64,000 bases of DNA, taken from the NCBI GenBank assembly GCA_013297865.1, contig JAAFIP010000013.1, positions 39,551-103,550 on the forward strand. Direction: 5' to 3'. Below, piece by piece: positions 27,176 to 38,290 of the stretch. The position numbers and the translations under genes were made by a program. Numbering within the stretch: position 1 is the stretch's first letter; the number at the start of each line of letters is the position of its first letter. The notes under the pieces were generated by a model. The model saw only the letters and a program-made list of their open reading frames with translations. It was not told the DNA's origin and made no database searches. The stretch is from Polaromonas sp. (GTDB lineage: Bacteria > Pseudomonadota > Gammaproteobacteria > Burkholderiales > Burkholderiaceae_C).

Positions 27176-27466
27176 TTAATGTCTGCCCGCCCAGTATCCC
27201 GGTTGGCGGCGATGGTGGGCGATGGCCAGTACCTGAACCAGACCATCTACCTCGCGGTAAATAATGTCAAAGTGAAAAACCTTGAGCATCGTGCGCCGAA
27301 TGTTTGGAGCCAGGACAATGCGGTGTCGGGTAGGGCTAGCGCAGGTGCGTGACAGGGCATCCAGAAAATCATCGTGATAGCGCCTGCCTAGCCCAGCTTG
27401 CGCTTCTTCATATTAGGCTACCTGTTGTTGGTGTTCTTCGGCAGCTTCTGGGTGCAGCCAATAGTT
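27176..27466 (-). pseudogene. RelE/ParE-type toxin, disrupted
   Basis: Conceptual translation gives YWLHPEAAEEHQQQVA, a TAA stop (27413-27415), then YEEAQAGLGRRYHDDFLDAL, RHRIVLAPNIRRTMLKVF and HFDIIYREVDGLVQVLAIAH, ending HRRQPGYWAGRH before TAA at 27176. This is a recognisable RelE/ParE plasmid-stabilisation toxin of about 96 codons, without a normal start codon and with a stop at codon 18. It overlaps the end of the antitoxin gene upstream. The antitoxin frame is still intact, as expected after toxin loss. 27071-27175 holds nothing else. Confidence 0.8.
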
Positions 27467-27690
27467 TACTTGAAGAGGGTTTGGACTTTGCGCTCTAGTT
27501 CTTGGCCACTGACCAGCTTGACTTTACCGCTATCAATTTCATCAGCGCGGCGCTTTGCAGCGTTCAGCCACAGCTCCTGAATATCCGTATCTGACGGATC
27601 ATCCAGGCTATCGAGAAGCAGATGAACCAAGTGCGCCCTGTCCGGCTTGGGCAGGCTCAACGCAGATTGTTCAATGGCGGTTGAATTCAT
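27466..27690 (-). CDS. Addiction-module antitoxin of a RelE/ParE-type pair
   Basis: 74 aa, of the small antitoxin family usually annotated as addiction module protein: LSLPKPDRAHLVHLLLDSLD, then the acidic/Trp segment EELW-like QELWLNAAKRRADEIDSG and KLVSGQEL. Its toxin partner immediately downstream is broken, so this is probably an orphan. Confidence 0.75.
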   Translation of the reverse strand: MNSTAIEQSALSLPKPDRAHLVHLLLDSLDDPSDTDIQELWLNAAKRRADEIDSGKVKLVSGQELERKVQTLFK

Positions 27691-27859
27691 TACTCTATCG
27701 TAGCATTGAAAGGCGTGGGCTTCAACTCAGCTGCTAGGCCGCATACCTATCAGACATGGCTATGCCGCGAAGCCTCGGAACCCAACGACCGACACAGCAA
27801 AATGCATAAATATTCAACTAAGTTACCAACCAGTCACCAGCCGCAAGCCAAGGGTCTCC

Positions 27860-27865
27860 TATAAT
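27860..27865 (+). promoter_or_regulatory. Candidate -10 box for pyrG
   Basis: TATAAT about 45 nt upstream of the pyrG ATG, in CTCCTATAATCTC. No convincing -35 hexamer is visible. The short hairpin-like CCCGGAAGTAAGCACTCCGGG lies between it and the start and may sit in the leader. Confidence 0.4.
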
Positions 27866-27891
27866 CTCAATTTCCACTGGCCCGGAAGTAA

Positions 27892-30440
<2,549 letters not shown>

Positions 30441-30458
30441 TTTTTAACTTCGTCATTT

Positions 30459-30749
30459 ATGCCATCTGCCTACATCATCGCCCACGTCACGGTTACGAAC
30501 CCAGAACAATACGAAGAGTACAAAAAACTCTCTACCATCGCCATGCAAGCCCACGGTGCCGAGGTCTGCGTGCGCGGCGGCAAGGTTGACGTGCTCGAAG
30601 GCGACTGGTCACCCACGCGCCTGGTGATTCTGAAATTCCCCAGTTTTGAAGCCGCCAAGAAGTTCAACGATTCGGTCGAATACGACGCCGCACGACAATC
30701 GCGCCAAGGCGCTGCTGTGATGCGCATGATCGCTGTCGAAGGCGTGTAA
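30459..30749 (+). CDS. DUF1330 protein
   Basis: 96 aa ferredoxin-fold protein of the DUF1330 (dimeric alpha/beta barrel) family: AYIIAHVTVTNPEQYEEYKK, VRGGKVDVLEGDW and RLVILKFPSFEAAKKF. Function unknown. It lies 18 bp after kdsA and 34 bp before eno, likely in one transcript. Confidence 0.88.
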   Translation: MPSAYIIAHVTVTNPEQYEEYKKLSTIAMQAHGAEVCVRGGKVDVLEGDWSPTRLVILKFPSFEAAKKFNDSVEYDAARQSRQGAAVMRMIAVEGV

Positions 30750-30771
30750 TTATTTTTTTATTTTGTTTTGA

Positions 30772-32067
<1,296 letters not shown>

Positions 32068-32088
32068 AGGCAGCCGCAGCCAGCCCCG

Positions 32089-32122
32089 CACCAGAGCCCG
32101 TGATCTGCATCACGCTCTGGTG
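32089..32122 (+). terminator. Hairpin after eno
   Basis: CACCAGAGC(CC)GTGAT pairs with ATCACGCTCTGGTG around a TGC-type loop, 22 bp past the eno stop. There is no T run, so it may be a processing or attenuation hairpin rather than a classic terminator. Confidence 0.55.
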
Positions 32123-32205
32123 TGGATTTAGCCCCAACCTATTCCACGCACACGGAATTATTCGTTACAATGCTGCAAATTTAGTAGCGCATTCACATTC
32201 TTCCC

Positions 32206-32481
32206 GTGTCCAACCGCATCGTCCCCGCCATCCTCATCACTCTGCTGGTCATCCTGCATGCCCAGCTGTGGCTTGGGCGCGGCAGCCTGAACCATGTGGG
32301 CCAGATGCAGGCCCAGCTGGGCGCGCTGAAAACCAAGAATGCGCAAACCCAGCTGGCCAACAACCAGTTGGCGGCTGAAGTGCGCGACCTCAAGGAAGGC
32401 CTGGAGATGGTGGAGGAAAAAGCCCGCTTCGAGCTGGGCATGGTCAAGCCCAACGAGATTTTTGTGCAGTTCACCAAGTAA
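32206..32481 (+). CDS. ftsB: Cell division protein FtsB
   Basis: 91 aa bitopic protein of the FtsQLB complex. A short cytoplasmic start, a transmembrane segment (VPAILITLLVILHAQLWLG), then a periplasmic coiled coil (MQAQLGALKTKNAQTQLANN and onward) and the conserved EEKARFELGMVKPNEIF. GTG start. A TACAAT box at 32166-32171 could give it its own promoter. Its place after eno is conserved in proteobacteria. Confidence 0.93.
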   Translation: MSNRIVPAILITLLVILHAQLWLGRGSLNHVGQMQAQLGALKTKNAQTQLANNQLAAEVRDLKEGLEMVEEKARFELGMVKPNEIFVQFTK

Positions 32482-32498
32482 GACCGCGCTGTCCTTGC

Positions 32499-33155
32499 AT
32501 GTTTGACCTCCTCAACAGCCCCGCTTTCACGGTGCTAGGCAGCCCCGCCAGTTGGGCCGAGTTGATCGGCGCTGTGCTGGGCTTGGCCATGGTGGTCTGC
32601 AATATCCGCCAGATCCACTGGGGCTGGCCACTGGCCTGTGTGAGTTCGCTGCTGTATTGCCTGGTGTTTTCGGGCAGCAAGCTGTATGGCGACGCAGCGC
32701 TGCAGGTGTTTTTTGCGGTGATGGCCGTCTGGGGCTGGGCGCAGTGGCTGCGCGGCGTGCAGCCCGATGGGCAGGCGCTGCGGGTGCGCGCACTGCAGAG
32801 CGGGGATGCTCTTAAATTAATAGCTGCCTGCGCGGCGTTTTGGCTGCTGGTTGGGCTTTTTTTGCGTCAGTTCACCAATACCGATGTGCCCTGGTGGGAC
32901 GCTTTTCCCACGGCGCTGAGTGTGATTGCCACCGTGCTGCTGGCGCGCAAGCTGATTGAAAACTGGCCGATGTGGATCGTGGTCAATGCGGTCAGCATCG
33001 CCCTGTTTGCTTACAAAGGCTTGTGGCTCACGGTCGGTTTGTATGCGGTGTTTCTGCTGCTGGCGGTGGTGGGCTGGCGGGCGTGGCATATTGCAATGCA
33101 TATGCCGGGAAGCTCGCCATCCAGCGCTGGCAACCCAGCAGGCAGCGCACCATGA
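32499..33155 (+). CDS. pnuC: Nicotinamide riboside transporter PnuC
   Basis: 218 aa membrane protein with about seven helices that imports nicotinamide riboside. GAVLGLAMVVCNIRQIHWGWP and YGDAALQVFFAVMAVWGWAQW are typical. The segment DALKLIAACAAFWLL is encoded by a diverged in-frame copy of the dispersed repeat (32805-32856) and forms part of a membrane helix. The stop overlaps the start of the kinase gene (ATGA), pairing uptake with phosphorylation of NR. Confidence 0.92.
   Translation: MFDLLNSPAFTVLGSPASWAELIGAVLGLAMVVCNIRQIHWGWPLACVSSLLYCLVFSGSKLYGDAALQVFFAVMAVWGWAQWLRGVQPDGQALRVRALQSGDALKLIAACAAFWLLVGLFLRQFTNTDVPWWDAFPTALSVIATVLLARKLIENWPMWIVVNAVSIALFAYKGLWLTVGLYAVFLLLAVVGWRAWHIAMHMPGSSPSSAGNPAGSAP
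32805..32856 (+). repeat. Diverged in-frame repeat copy in pnuC
   Basis: GATGCTCTTAAATTAATAGC then TGCCTGCGCGGCGTTTTGG. The 5' half is nearly identical to intergenic copies and the 3' half is diverged. Same reading phase as the copies in trmB and the NadR-like gene. Confidence 0.6.
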
Positions 33156-33793
33156 TCATCACCTTGCTCGGTGCGGAGAGCACAGGCAAGTCCGTCCTGG
33201 CGCTGGCCCTGGCGCAACATTTGCAGGCGCAGGGCGAGGATGCTGTCGCGGTGGATGAGTATCTGCGCGAGTGGTGTGCAGCGCAGGGCCGCACACCGCA
33301 GCAGCATGAACAGGCCGCCATCGCCGCCGAGCAGCAGCGGCGCATTACCATCGCCGCTGCGCAGCACCGCGTGGTAGTGGCCGACACCACGGCCTTGATG
33401 ACCGCGGTGTACAGCGAGTATGTGTTTGGTGACCGCACGCTCTATCCACTGGCGCTGGCGCAGCAGAAGGCTTTTGACGTCACCCTGGTCACGGGCCTGG
33501 ACATGCCGTGGCAGCCCGACGGCATTCAGCGTGATGGTGAGCATGCGCGCGCTCCGGTGGACGCGCTGCTGCGCGCAGCACTGCAAGAGGCCCAGCTGCC
33601 TTACCGCACGGTGTATGGCCTGGAGGACAAGCGCTTGCAAAATGCTATACATTGCATAGCTGCTCCCGCGATATTTCATTGGCCTGGCGGCCCAAAACCC
33701 TCTCAAAAATGGGCCTGGATCTGCGACAAATGCTCTGACCCTGACTGTGAGCATCAGCTCTTCAGCCAGCTAACGCAGCCTGCGCAGCCCTAA
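33152..33793 (+). CDS. NadR-like nicotinamide riboside kinase / AAA ATPase
   Basis: 213 aa. The P-loop [15 protein letters not shown] and [25 protein letters not shown] match the kinase domain of NadR, without its other domains. With pnuC directly upstream it would phosphorylate nicotinamide riboside to NMN. The start at 33152 overlaps the pnuC stop; the longer upstream frame is pnuC in another phase. Residues about 164-180 ([17 protein letters not shown]) are encoded by an intact dispersed repeat, followed by a Cys-containing tail ([13 protein letters not shown]) that could bind metal. Confidence 0.85.
   Translation: MIITLLGAESTGKSVLALALAQHLQAQGEDAVAVDEYLREWCAAQGRTPQQHEQAAIAAEQQRRITIAAAQHRVVVADTTALMTAVYSEYVFGDRTLYPLALAQQKAFDVTLVTGLDMPWQPDGIQRDGEHARAPVDALLRAALQEAQLPYRTVYGLEDKRLQNAIHCIAAPAIFHWPGGPKPSQKWAWICDKCSDPDCEHQLFSQLTQPAQP
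33640..33711 (+). repeat. Intact in-frame repeat copy in the NadR-like gene
   Basis: AATGCTATACATTGCATAGC, TGCTCCCGCGATATTTCATT, GGCCTGGCGGCCCAAAACC. The 3' extension (CCCAAAACcCTctcAAAA) parallels the copy at 36804. No stop in the gene's frame. Confidence 0.9.
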
Positions 33794-33801
33794 CGCAGCG
33801 C

Positions 33802-34767
33802 TTACTGCACGGTGGAGGGCCCGGGCGGCTGCGCTGCAGCCTGGGTAAAGATGGCGGCAGCGTCCACCGCATCAAAGCGGTACTGCGCGCCACAAAAGTC
33901 GCAGCCCACCTCGACCCGCTGCTGCTCAGACAGAATTGACTCCACCTCGGCCACACCCAGGTTGTGCAGCATGTTGGCCACACGCTCGCGCGAGCAGGTG
34001 CAGGCAAAACGCGGCTGCACAGGCTCAAAGCGCAGTACTTTTTCTTCCCAGAACAGGCGGTGCAGGATGCTGTCCACATCCAGAGTCAACAGCTCCTCGC
34101 GCTTAAGGCTGCTGGCAAACAGGGCAATGCGGTTGAAGGCCTCGTTGATGCCGATCTCGTATTCTCTAGACTTTTCACCCAAATTCTTATCGCCTTGTAC
34201 AGGCAGGCGCTGGATCAGCAGGCCCGCGGCCACGGTGTCGTCAGCCGCCAGCACCAGCTTGGTGTCCAGCTGCTCGGACTGCAGCATGTAGTGCTCCAGC
34301 ACGTCGCTCAGCTTCTCGAGTTTTTCATTGTGGTCGCCATGCAGTGGCACCACGCCCTGGTAGGGCTGCTGGCCGGGGAACTTGTCTTTGGGGTCCAGCG
34401 TGATGGCGCAGCGGCCCTTGTTGAGCACATTGACCATCTCGCTGAGCTTGCTGTCGATGGCCACTGCGCCTTGCACCGTGGCCGTAGCGCGCATGGACAG
34501 GTCAGACTGGATCTCGGCCACCGCCACCTTGACCGGGCCATCGCCCATAATCTGCAGCACCAGCGCGCCGTTGAATTTGATGTTGCTTTGCATCAGCGCG
34601 CCTGCGGCCAGCATTTCGCCCAGCATCTCGCTCACGCGGGGCGGGTAGGCCCCGGTGTTGGAGTTGGCAGCGCGGCGGCGCAGCACCTCTTGCCAGGTGC
34701 TGGTCAGCCGCACGATCATGCCGCGCACAGGCAGGCCATCAAAAAGAAATTTATGCAGTTCAGACAC
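33802..34767 (-). CDS. hslO: 33 kDa redox-regulated chaperone Hsp33
   Basis: 321 aa holdase activated by oxidation. The four zinc-binding Cys are visible near the C-terminus as CTCSRER and CDFCGAQY (CxC and CxxC), with a linker between. N-terminal fold LHKFLFDGLPVRGMIVRL. Convergent with the NadR-like gene, nine bases apart. Length normal. Confidence 0.95.
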   Translation of the reverse strand: MSELHKFLFDGLPVRGMIVRLTSTWQEVLRRRAANSNTGAYPPRVSEMLGEMLAAGALMQSNIKFNGALVLQIMGDGPVKVAVAEIQSDLSMRATATVQGAVAIDSKLSEMVNVLNKGRCAITLDPKDKFPGQQPYQGVVPLHGDHNEKLEKLSDVLEHYMLQSEQLDTKLVLAADDTVAAGLLIQRLPVQGDKNLGEKSREYEIGINEAFNRIALFASSLKREELLTLDVDSILHRLFWEEKVLRFEPVQPRFACTCSRERVANMLHNLGVAEVESILSEQQRVEVGCDFCGAQYRFDAVDAAAIFTQAAAQPPGPSTVQ

Positions 34768-34778
34768 TATGGCTACTT

Positions 34779-35303
34779 TCAGCTGATGCGCTTCAAACCT
34801 TTGGCAAAGCGCTGTGCATTGGCCACATAGCCAGCAGCGCTGTCGCGCAGCTTTTGCACCGCCGCGTCGTCCAGGGTACGCACTACTTTAGCGGGTGCGC
34901 CGATGATCAGCGAGTTGTCGGGAAACTCTTTACCCTCGGTTACCACGCTGCCCGCGCCCACGATGCAGTTGCGGCCGATTTTGGCCCGGTTCAAGATGAC
35001 CGCCTGGATGCCGATCAGCGAGCCATCGCCTATGGTGCAGCCATGCAGCATGACCTGGTGGCCCACGGTCACGTTGTCGCCAATGGTCAAGGGACAACCC
35101 ATGTCGGAATGCAGCACCGACAGGTCCTGGATGTTGGAGTTGACGCCTACCGTGACGGGCTCGTTGTCACCGCGCAGCACCGCGCCAAACCACACGCTGG
35201 CGTTGTCGGCCAGGGTGATGTTGCCCATCACATCGGCGCTGTCAGCCACCCAGGCGCCTTTGCCCAGGGTGGGTTGTACGCCGTCGAGTTCGTAAATTGC
35301 CAT
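34779..35303 (-). CDS. Gamma-carbonic-anhydrase-like hexapeptide protein
   Basis: 174 aa left-handed beta-helix protein. Hexapeptide repeats run through VWFGAVLRGDNEPVTVG and NIQDLSVLHSD; the metal His candidates are in VLHSD and VGHQVMLHG. The yrdA/caiE-like subgroup is often annotated as gamma carbonic anhydrase, but activity is not shown by sequence alone. It sits 12 bp upstream of hslO, co-directional. Confidence 0.85.
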   Translation of the reverse strand: MAIYELDGVQPTLGKGAWVADSADVMGNITLADNASVWFGAVLRGDNEPVTVGVNSNIQDLSVLHSDMGCPLTIGDNVTVGHQVMLHGCTIGDGSLIGIQAVILNRAKIGRNCIVGAGSVVTEGKEFPDNSLIIGAPAKVVRTLDDAAVQKLRDSAAGYVANAQRFAKGLKRIS

Positions 35304-35315
35304 TTTTCTGTTCCT

Positions 35316-35714
35316 TCAATGGGCGTTATCGTTCGATACAACGTGTTTGCTTACCCACGCTGCAAAGTCCGGCTCGGTCATGTTGCCAGAGGCAACTTCG
35401 AGCATCGTAATGACACAATCCACATCGGTAGCAGCCAGGCGGCAGCCATTGAGCAGCAGAAACAGCTCCACCGCCACAAAAGCCGTACGCTTGTTGCCAT
35501 CCAAAAACGGATGGTTGCGTGAAATGCCATAACCGTATGCTGCAGCCAGTGCTGCCACGGTAGGTTCGCCATAGGCAGCAAGTTGCTGCGCGCGGGCCAG
35601 GGCCGACTCAAACAAGGCCATATCGCGCACACCGGTTTGCCCACCATGCTCTGCCAGTTGCTCATCATGCACCGCCAGCAAGACCTCACGGTCCAACCAA
35701 ATCCACTCTGTCAT
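35316..35714 (-). CDS. doc: Doc/Fic-type death-on-curing toxin
   Basis: 132 aa. The Fic motif NHPFLDGNKRTAFVAVELFL contains the catalytic His and the anion-binding GNKR, as in Doc kinases that phosphorylate EF-Tu. DREVLLAVHDEQLAEHGG at the N-terminus is typical. It lies 12 bp after its AbrB-type antitoxin, so antitoxin is translated first. Confidence 0.88.
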   Translation of the reverse strand: MTEWIWLDREVLLAVHDEQLAEHGGQTGVRDMALFESALARAQQLAAYGEPTVAALAAAYGYGISRNHPFLDGNKRTAFVAVELFLLLNGCRLAATDVDCVITMLEVASGNMTEPDFAAWVSKHVVSNDNAH

Positions 35715-35726
35715 AGGCTGCCTTGC

Positions 35727-35951
35727 TTACTTGGCCAGCTCACGCAGCACATGGCGGCGGCTTTTCATGATCTCGCGGGCGGCTTTCATTTGCTGCTCGA
35801 AGACAGGGTCGCTCTGCGTCACCCGCATGCCGTCCGGCGCATCGGTCATGAAAATCTGGTCGCCCTTGCTGACTTTCAGGCGCGCTAGGACTTCTTTGGG
35901 CAAAATCACACCTAGCGAATTGCCGATTTGGGTAATTTTGAGAGCATGCAT
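35727..35951 (-). CDS. AbrB/MazE-type antitoxin
   Basis: 74 aa. The SpoVT-AbrB fold is visible in KITQIGNSLGVILPKEVLAR and KVSKGDQIFM, followed by a C-terminal toxin-neutralising region rich in Arg/Lys/Glu. It pairs with the Doc toxin downstream. A perfect 20-bp palindrome 15 bp upstream of its ATG is the likely autoregulatory operator. Confidence 0.85.
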   Translation of the reverse strand: MHALKITQIGNSLGVILPKEVLARLKVSKGDQIFMTDAPDGMRVTQSDPVFEQQMKAAREIMKSRRHVLRELAK

Positions 35952-36804
35952 GACGAACCCCTTAAGTTATAACTTTAATTATAACAATTCAGCACCTTCT
36001 GCGCCAGCGCCTGAACTGCGCCGCCTGGCCCTGCACGCCCTGTGCACCAGCGATTTGCAGGGTAAAGTAGCCCTAACCCAAGCGTTGCAAGAACAGGCAG
36101 CTACGCTAACCATAGCGGAAGGCCTCTTGGACGAGCCCGCCCACATCCCCGGCCGCCCGGCAGCGCCAGTCCTGATGCAGCACCTGAACGTGCCCAAGCG
36201 CTCGCCCTACACGCCCGAGGGCCTGGCGGCGCTGGTGCATGCGGTGTGCCATATCGAGTTCAACGCCATCAACCTGGCGCTGGACGCCGTGTGGCGTTTT
36301 GCCGGCATGCCGCGCGCCTACTACCTGGACTGGGTGCGTGTGGCAGCGGAGGAGGCCTATCACTTCTCCTTGCTGTCGGCACAGCTGCAAGCCATGGGCT
36401 GCGCCTACGGCGACTACCCGGCGCACAACGGCCTGTGGGACATGACCGAGAAAACCAAGGGCGACATCACCGCCCGCATGGCCCTGGTGCCGCGCACGCT
36501 GGAGGCGCGCGGGCTGGACGCCACCCCTCCCATGCAGGCCAAGCTGCGCAAGGTGGGCAGCCCTGAAGCGTTGAAGGTGGTGGACATCTTGGAGATCATT
36601 TTGCGCGACGAGGTAGGCCATGTGGCGATTGGTAACCACTGGTACCGCTGGCTGTGCGAGCGCGATGCTCTGGAGCCGGTGGCACACTTCAGGCAGTTGA
36701 TCACGCAGTATCAGGCGCCACGTATCAAGCCCCCATTCAACCACGCCGCCCGCCGCAAGGCAGGCTTCAGCGAAGCAGAAATGCAGGCCCTTCTGGAAGC
36801 TTGA
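35950..36804 (+). CDS. DUF455 ferritin-like protein
   Basis: 284 aa. Ferritin-like carboxylate/His ligands are visible in HIEFNAINLALDAVWRF, AAEEAYHFSLLSAQL and LRDEVGHVAIGNHWY, so a di-metal site is likely. Function unknown. The only ATG before the conserved region is at 35950; it shares two bases with the divergent antitoxin start codon, and codons 2-18 (LSYNFNYNNSAPS) lie in the antitoxin promoter. The conserved part begins at ELRRLALHAL. The native 5' end may therefore have been replaced when the toxin-antitoxin pair arrived. Confidence 0.85.
   Translation: MTNPLSYNFNYNNSAPSAPAPELRRLALHALCTSDLQGKVALTQALQEQAATLTIAEGLLDEPAHIPGRPAAPVLMQHLNVPKRSPYTPEGLAALVHAVCHIEFNAINLALDAVWRFAGMPRAYYLDWVRVAAEEAYHFSLLSAQLQAMGCAYGDYPAHNGLWDMTEKTKGDITARMALVPRTLEARGLDATPPMQAKLRKVGSPEALKVVDILEIILRDEVGHVAIGNHWYRWLCERDALEPVAHFRQLITQYQAPRIKPPFNHAARRKAGFSEAEMQALLEA
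35966..35985. promoter_or_regulatory. Palindromic operator of the AbrB/Doc pair
   Basis: GTTATAA-N6-TTATAAC is a perfect 7+7 bp palindrome in an AT-rich patch just upstream of the antitoxin ATG. It overlaps codons 6-12 of the divergent ferritin-like gene as annotated. AbrB-type antitoxins usually bind such sites in their own promoter. Confidence 0.65.
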
Positions 36805-36872
36805 ATACTATTATTTTAATAGCTGCTCCCGCGATATTCTATTGGCCTGGCGGCCTAAAACACTTATAAAAC
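36804..36872 (+). repeat. Dispersed repeat between the DUF455 and lolD-like genes
   Basis: GAATACTATTATTTTAATAG, CTGCTCCCGCGATATTCTAT, TGGCCTGGCGGCCTAAAACA, CTTATAAAA. This is a full-length example with the 3' extension. It begins at the stop of the DUF455 gene and supplies the TAA stop of the convergent ABC gene. Confidence 0.92.
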
Positions 36873-37550
36873 AGGGTGTGCAGCAGCCACCTGGCCTGCC
36901 TCGATGGTGATGCGCTGCATGCATCGCGCTGCGATGGCTCTGTCATGCGTCACCAATACCAGCGTCGTGCCCAGCTCGGCATTCAGGTCAAACATCAGCT
37001 GCATCACTTTGTCGCCGGTGGCATGGTCCAGACTGCCGGTGGGCTCGTCAGCCAGCAACACCGCGGGCTGCACCACAAAGGCGCGGGCCAGTGCCACACG
37101 CTGCTGCTCGCCGCCGCTCATCACCTTAGGGTAATGGCCCAGACGCTCGGCCAGGCCCACGCGCTTGAGCATCTCGGTGGCAGCAGCGCGCGAGTCCTTG
37201 CGCCCTGCCAGCTCCAGCGGCAGCATGACGTTTTCCAGCGCGGTCAGGTTGCCCAACAGCTGGAAACTCTGAAACACAAAGCCCACCTTTTGCGCACGCC
37301 AGGCGGCCCGCTCGTCCTCGCTGACGACAAACAGGTCGCGCCCTGCCAGATGAACTGTTCCCTGCGTCGGTGTATCCAAGCCTGCAATGATCGACAGCAA
37401 GGTGCTTTTGCCTGAGCCAGATGCGCCGACAATGGCACAAGTGGCCTTGGCTGGCACTGCAAAATGGATATCACGCAAAATATCGAGTGTGCCCGTAGAG
37501 TCAGTGACGCTTTTGGACACATGCTCTACCGAAATGATGGAATCTGCCAT
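36864..37550 (-). CDS. ABC transporter ATPase, LolD/YbbA type
   Basis: 228 aa. Walker A GASGSGKSTLL (about 41-51), Q-loop FVFQSFQLL, signature MSGGEQQRVALARAF and Walker B AVLLADEPTGSLD. This is the MacB/LolD/YbbA family. With a TesA-like esterase divergently next to it, YbbA is the closest comparison. The permease gene is not adjacent. The start at 37550 shares two bases with the esterase start. The frame is open to 38048, but that part is antisense to the esterase. Confidence 0.88.
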   Translation of the reverse strand: MADSIISVEHVSKSVTDSTGTLDILRDIHFAVPAKATCAIVGASGSGKSTLLSIIAGLDTPTQGTVHLAGRDLFVVSEDERAAWRAQKVGFVFQSFQLLGNLTALENVMLPLELAGRKDSRAAATEMLKRVGLAERLGHYPKVMSGGEQQRVALARAFVVQPAVLLADEPTGSLDHATGDKVMQLMFDLNAELGTTLVLVTHDRAIAARCMQRITIEAGQVAAAHPVL

Positions 37551-38262
37551 GTTATTAACTGTATTGAAGCTGTTGTTGAACCGGTGCAGTCGCCACTTTA
37601 CCGCGTTTACAACGATCGGGGCGCTGGGCTTGATTGTGGGGTTATCTGCCCTGCCCGCTTCGGCTGCCACCCCTGTGGCCCAAGCTAAGACTTCATCCTC
37701 CGCCAGCCCGGTGATTTTGGTGCTGGGCGATTCGCTCAGCGCTGAGTATGGCCTGGCACGCGGCCAGGGCTGGGTGGCGCTGCTGGAGAAAAAACTGCTG
37801 ACCGAGAAGATGCAGGCCAAGGTGATCAACGCCAGCATCAGTGGTGACACCACCTCGGGCGGCCGCTCGCGTCTGGCGCCTCTGCTGGCGCAGCACAAGC
37901 CCACCCACGTAGTGATTGAGCTGGGTGGCAACGACGCCTTGCGCGGCCTGCCAATGGCCATGACGGCCGACAACCTCAGCGCCATGACCGAGGCCGCACA
38001 AAAAGCCGGGGCCAAGGTGCTGCTGCTGGGCGTGCAGGTGCCACCCAACTACGGCGCAGACTACAGCCGGCAATTTGCCGACACCTTCTCCAAGGTCGCC
38101 ACCGCCAAAAAAGTGGCTCTGGTGCCCTTTTTCCTCAAGAATGTGGCCGATATCGCCGACCCTACCTCACTGTTTCAAGCCGACCGCATCCACCCCAAAG
38201 CCGAGGCCCATCCCATCATGTTGGCCAATGTGTGGCCGGAGCTGAAAAAGCTGCTGAAATGA
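37549..38262 (+). CDS. tesA: Arylesterase / TesA-like SGNH hydrolase
   Basis: 237 aa periplasmic lipase-esterase. A signal peptide (FTAFTTIGALGLIVGLSALP ending ASAA) precedes the GDSL block VLGDSLSAEYGL, followed by SGDTTSGG, GGNDALRG and the catalytic DRIHP; all four SGNH blocks are intact. Divergent from the YbbA-like ATPase with overlapping start codons, the arrangement also known for E. coli tesA-ybbA. Confidence 0.93.
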   Translation: MLLTVLKLLLNRCSRHFTAFTTIGALGLIVGLSALPASAATPVAQAKTSSSASPVILVLGDSLSAEYGLARGQGWVALLEKKLLTEKMQAKVINASISGDTTSGGRSRLAPLLAQHKPTHVVIELGGNDALRGLPMAMTADNLSAMTEAAQKAGAKVLLLGVQVPPNYGADYSRQFADTFSKVATAKKVALVPFFLKNVADIADPTSLFQADRIHPKAEAHPIMLANVWPELKKLLK

Positions 38263-38290
38263 GCGCCCCACTTCCAGCGATACTCTACGC

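Noticed and set aside
32972..33151. Upstream extension of the NadR-like frame
   Set aside because: It overlaps pnuC in another phase; the ATG at 33152 begins the P-loop protein as expected.
35731..35949. N-terminal extension of the DUF455 frame
   Set aside because: Antisense to the AbrB antitoxin gene, with no similarity to ferritin-like proteins.
37551..38048. N-terminal extension of the lolD-like frame
   Set aside because: Antisense to tesA and unlike the family; the ATPase begins at 37550.
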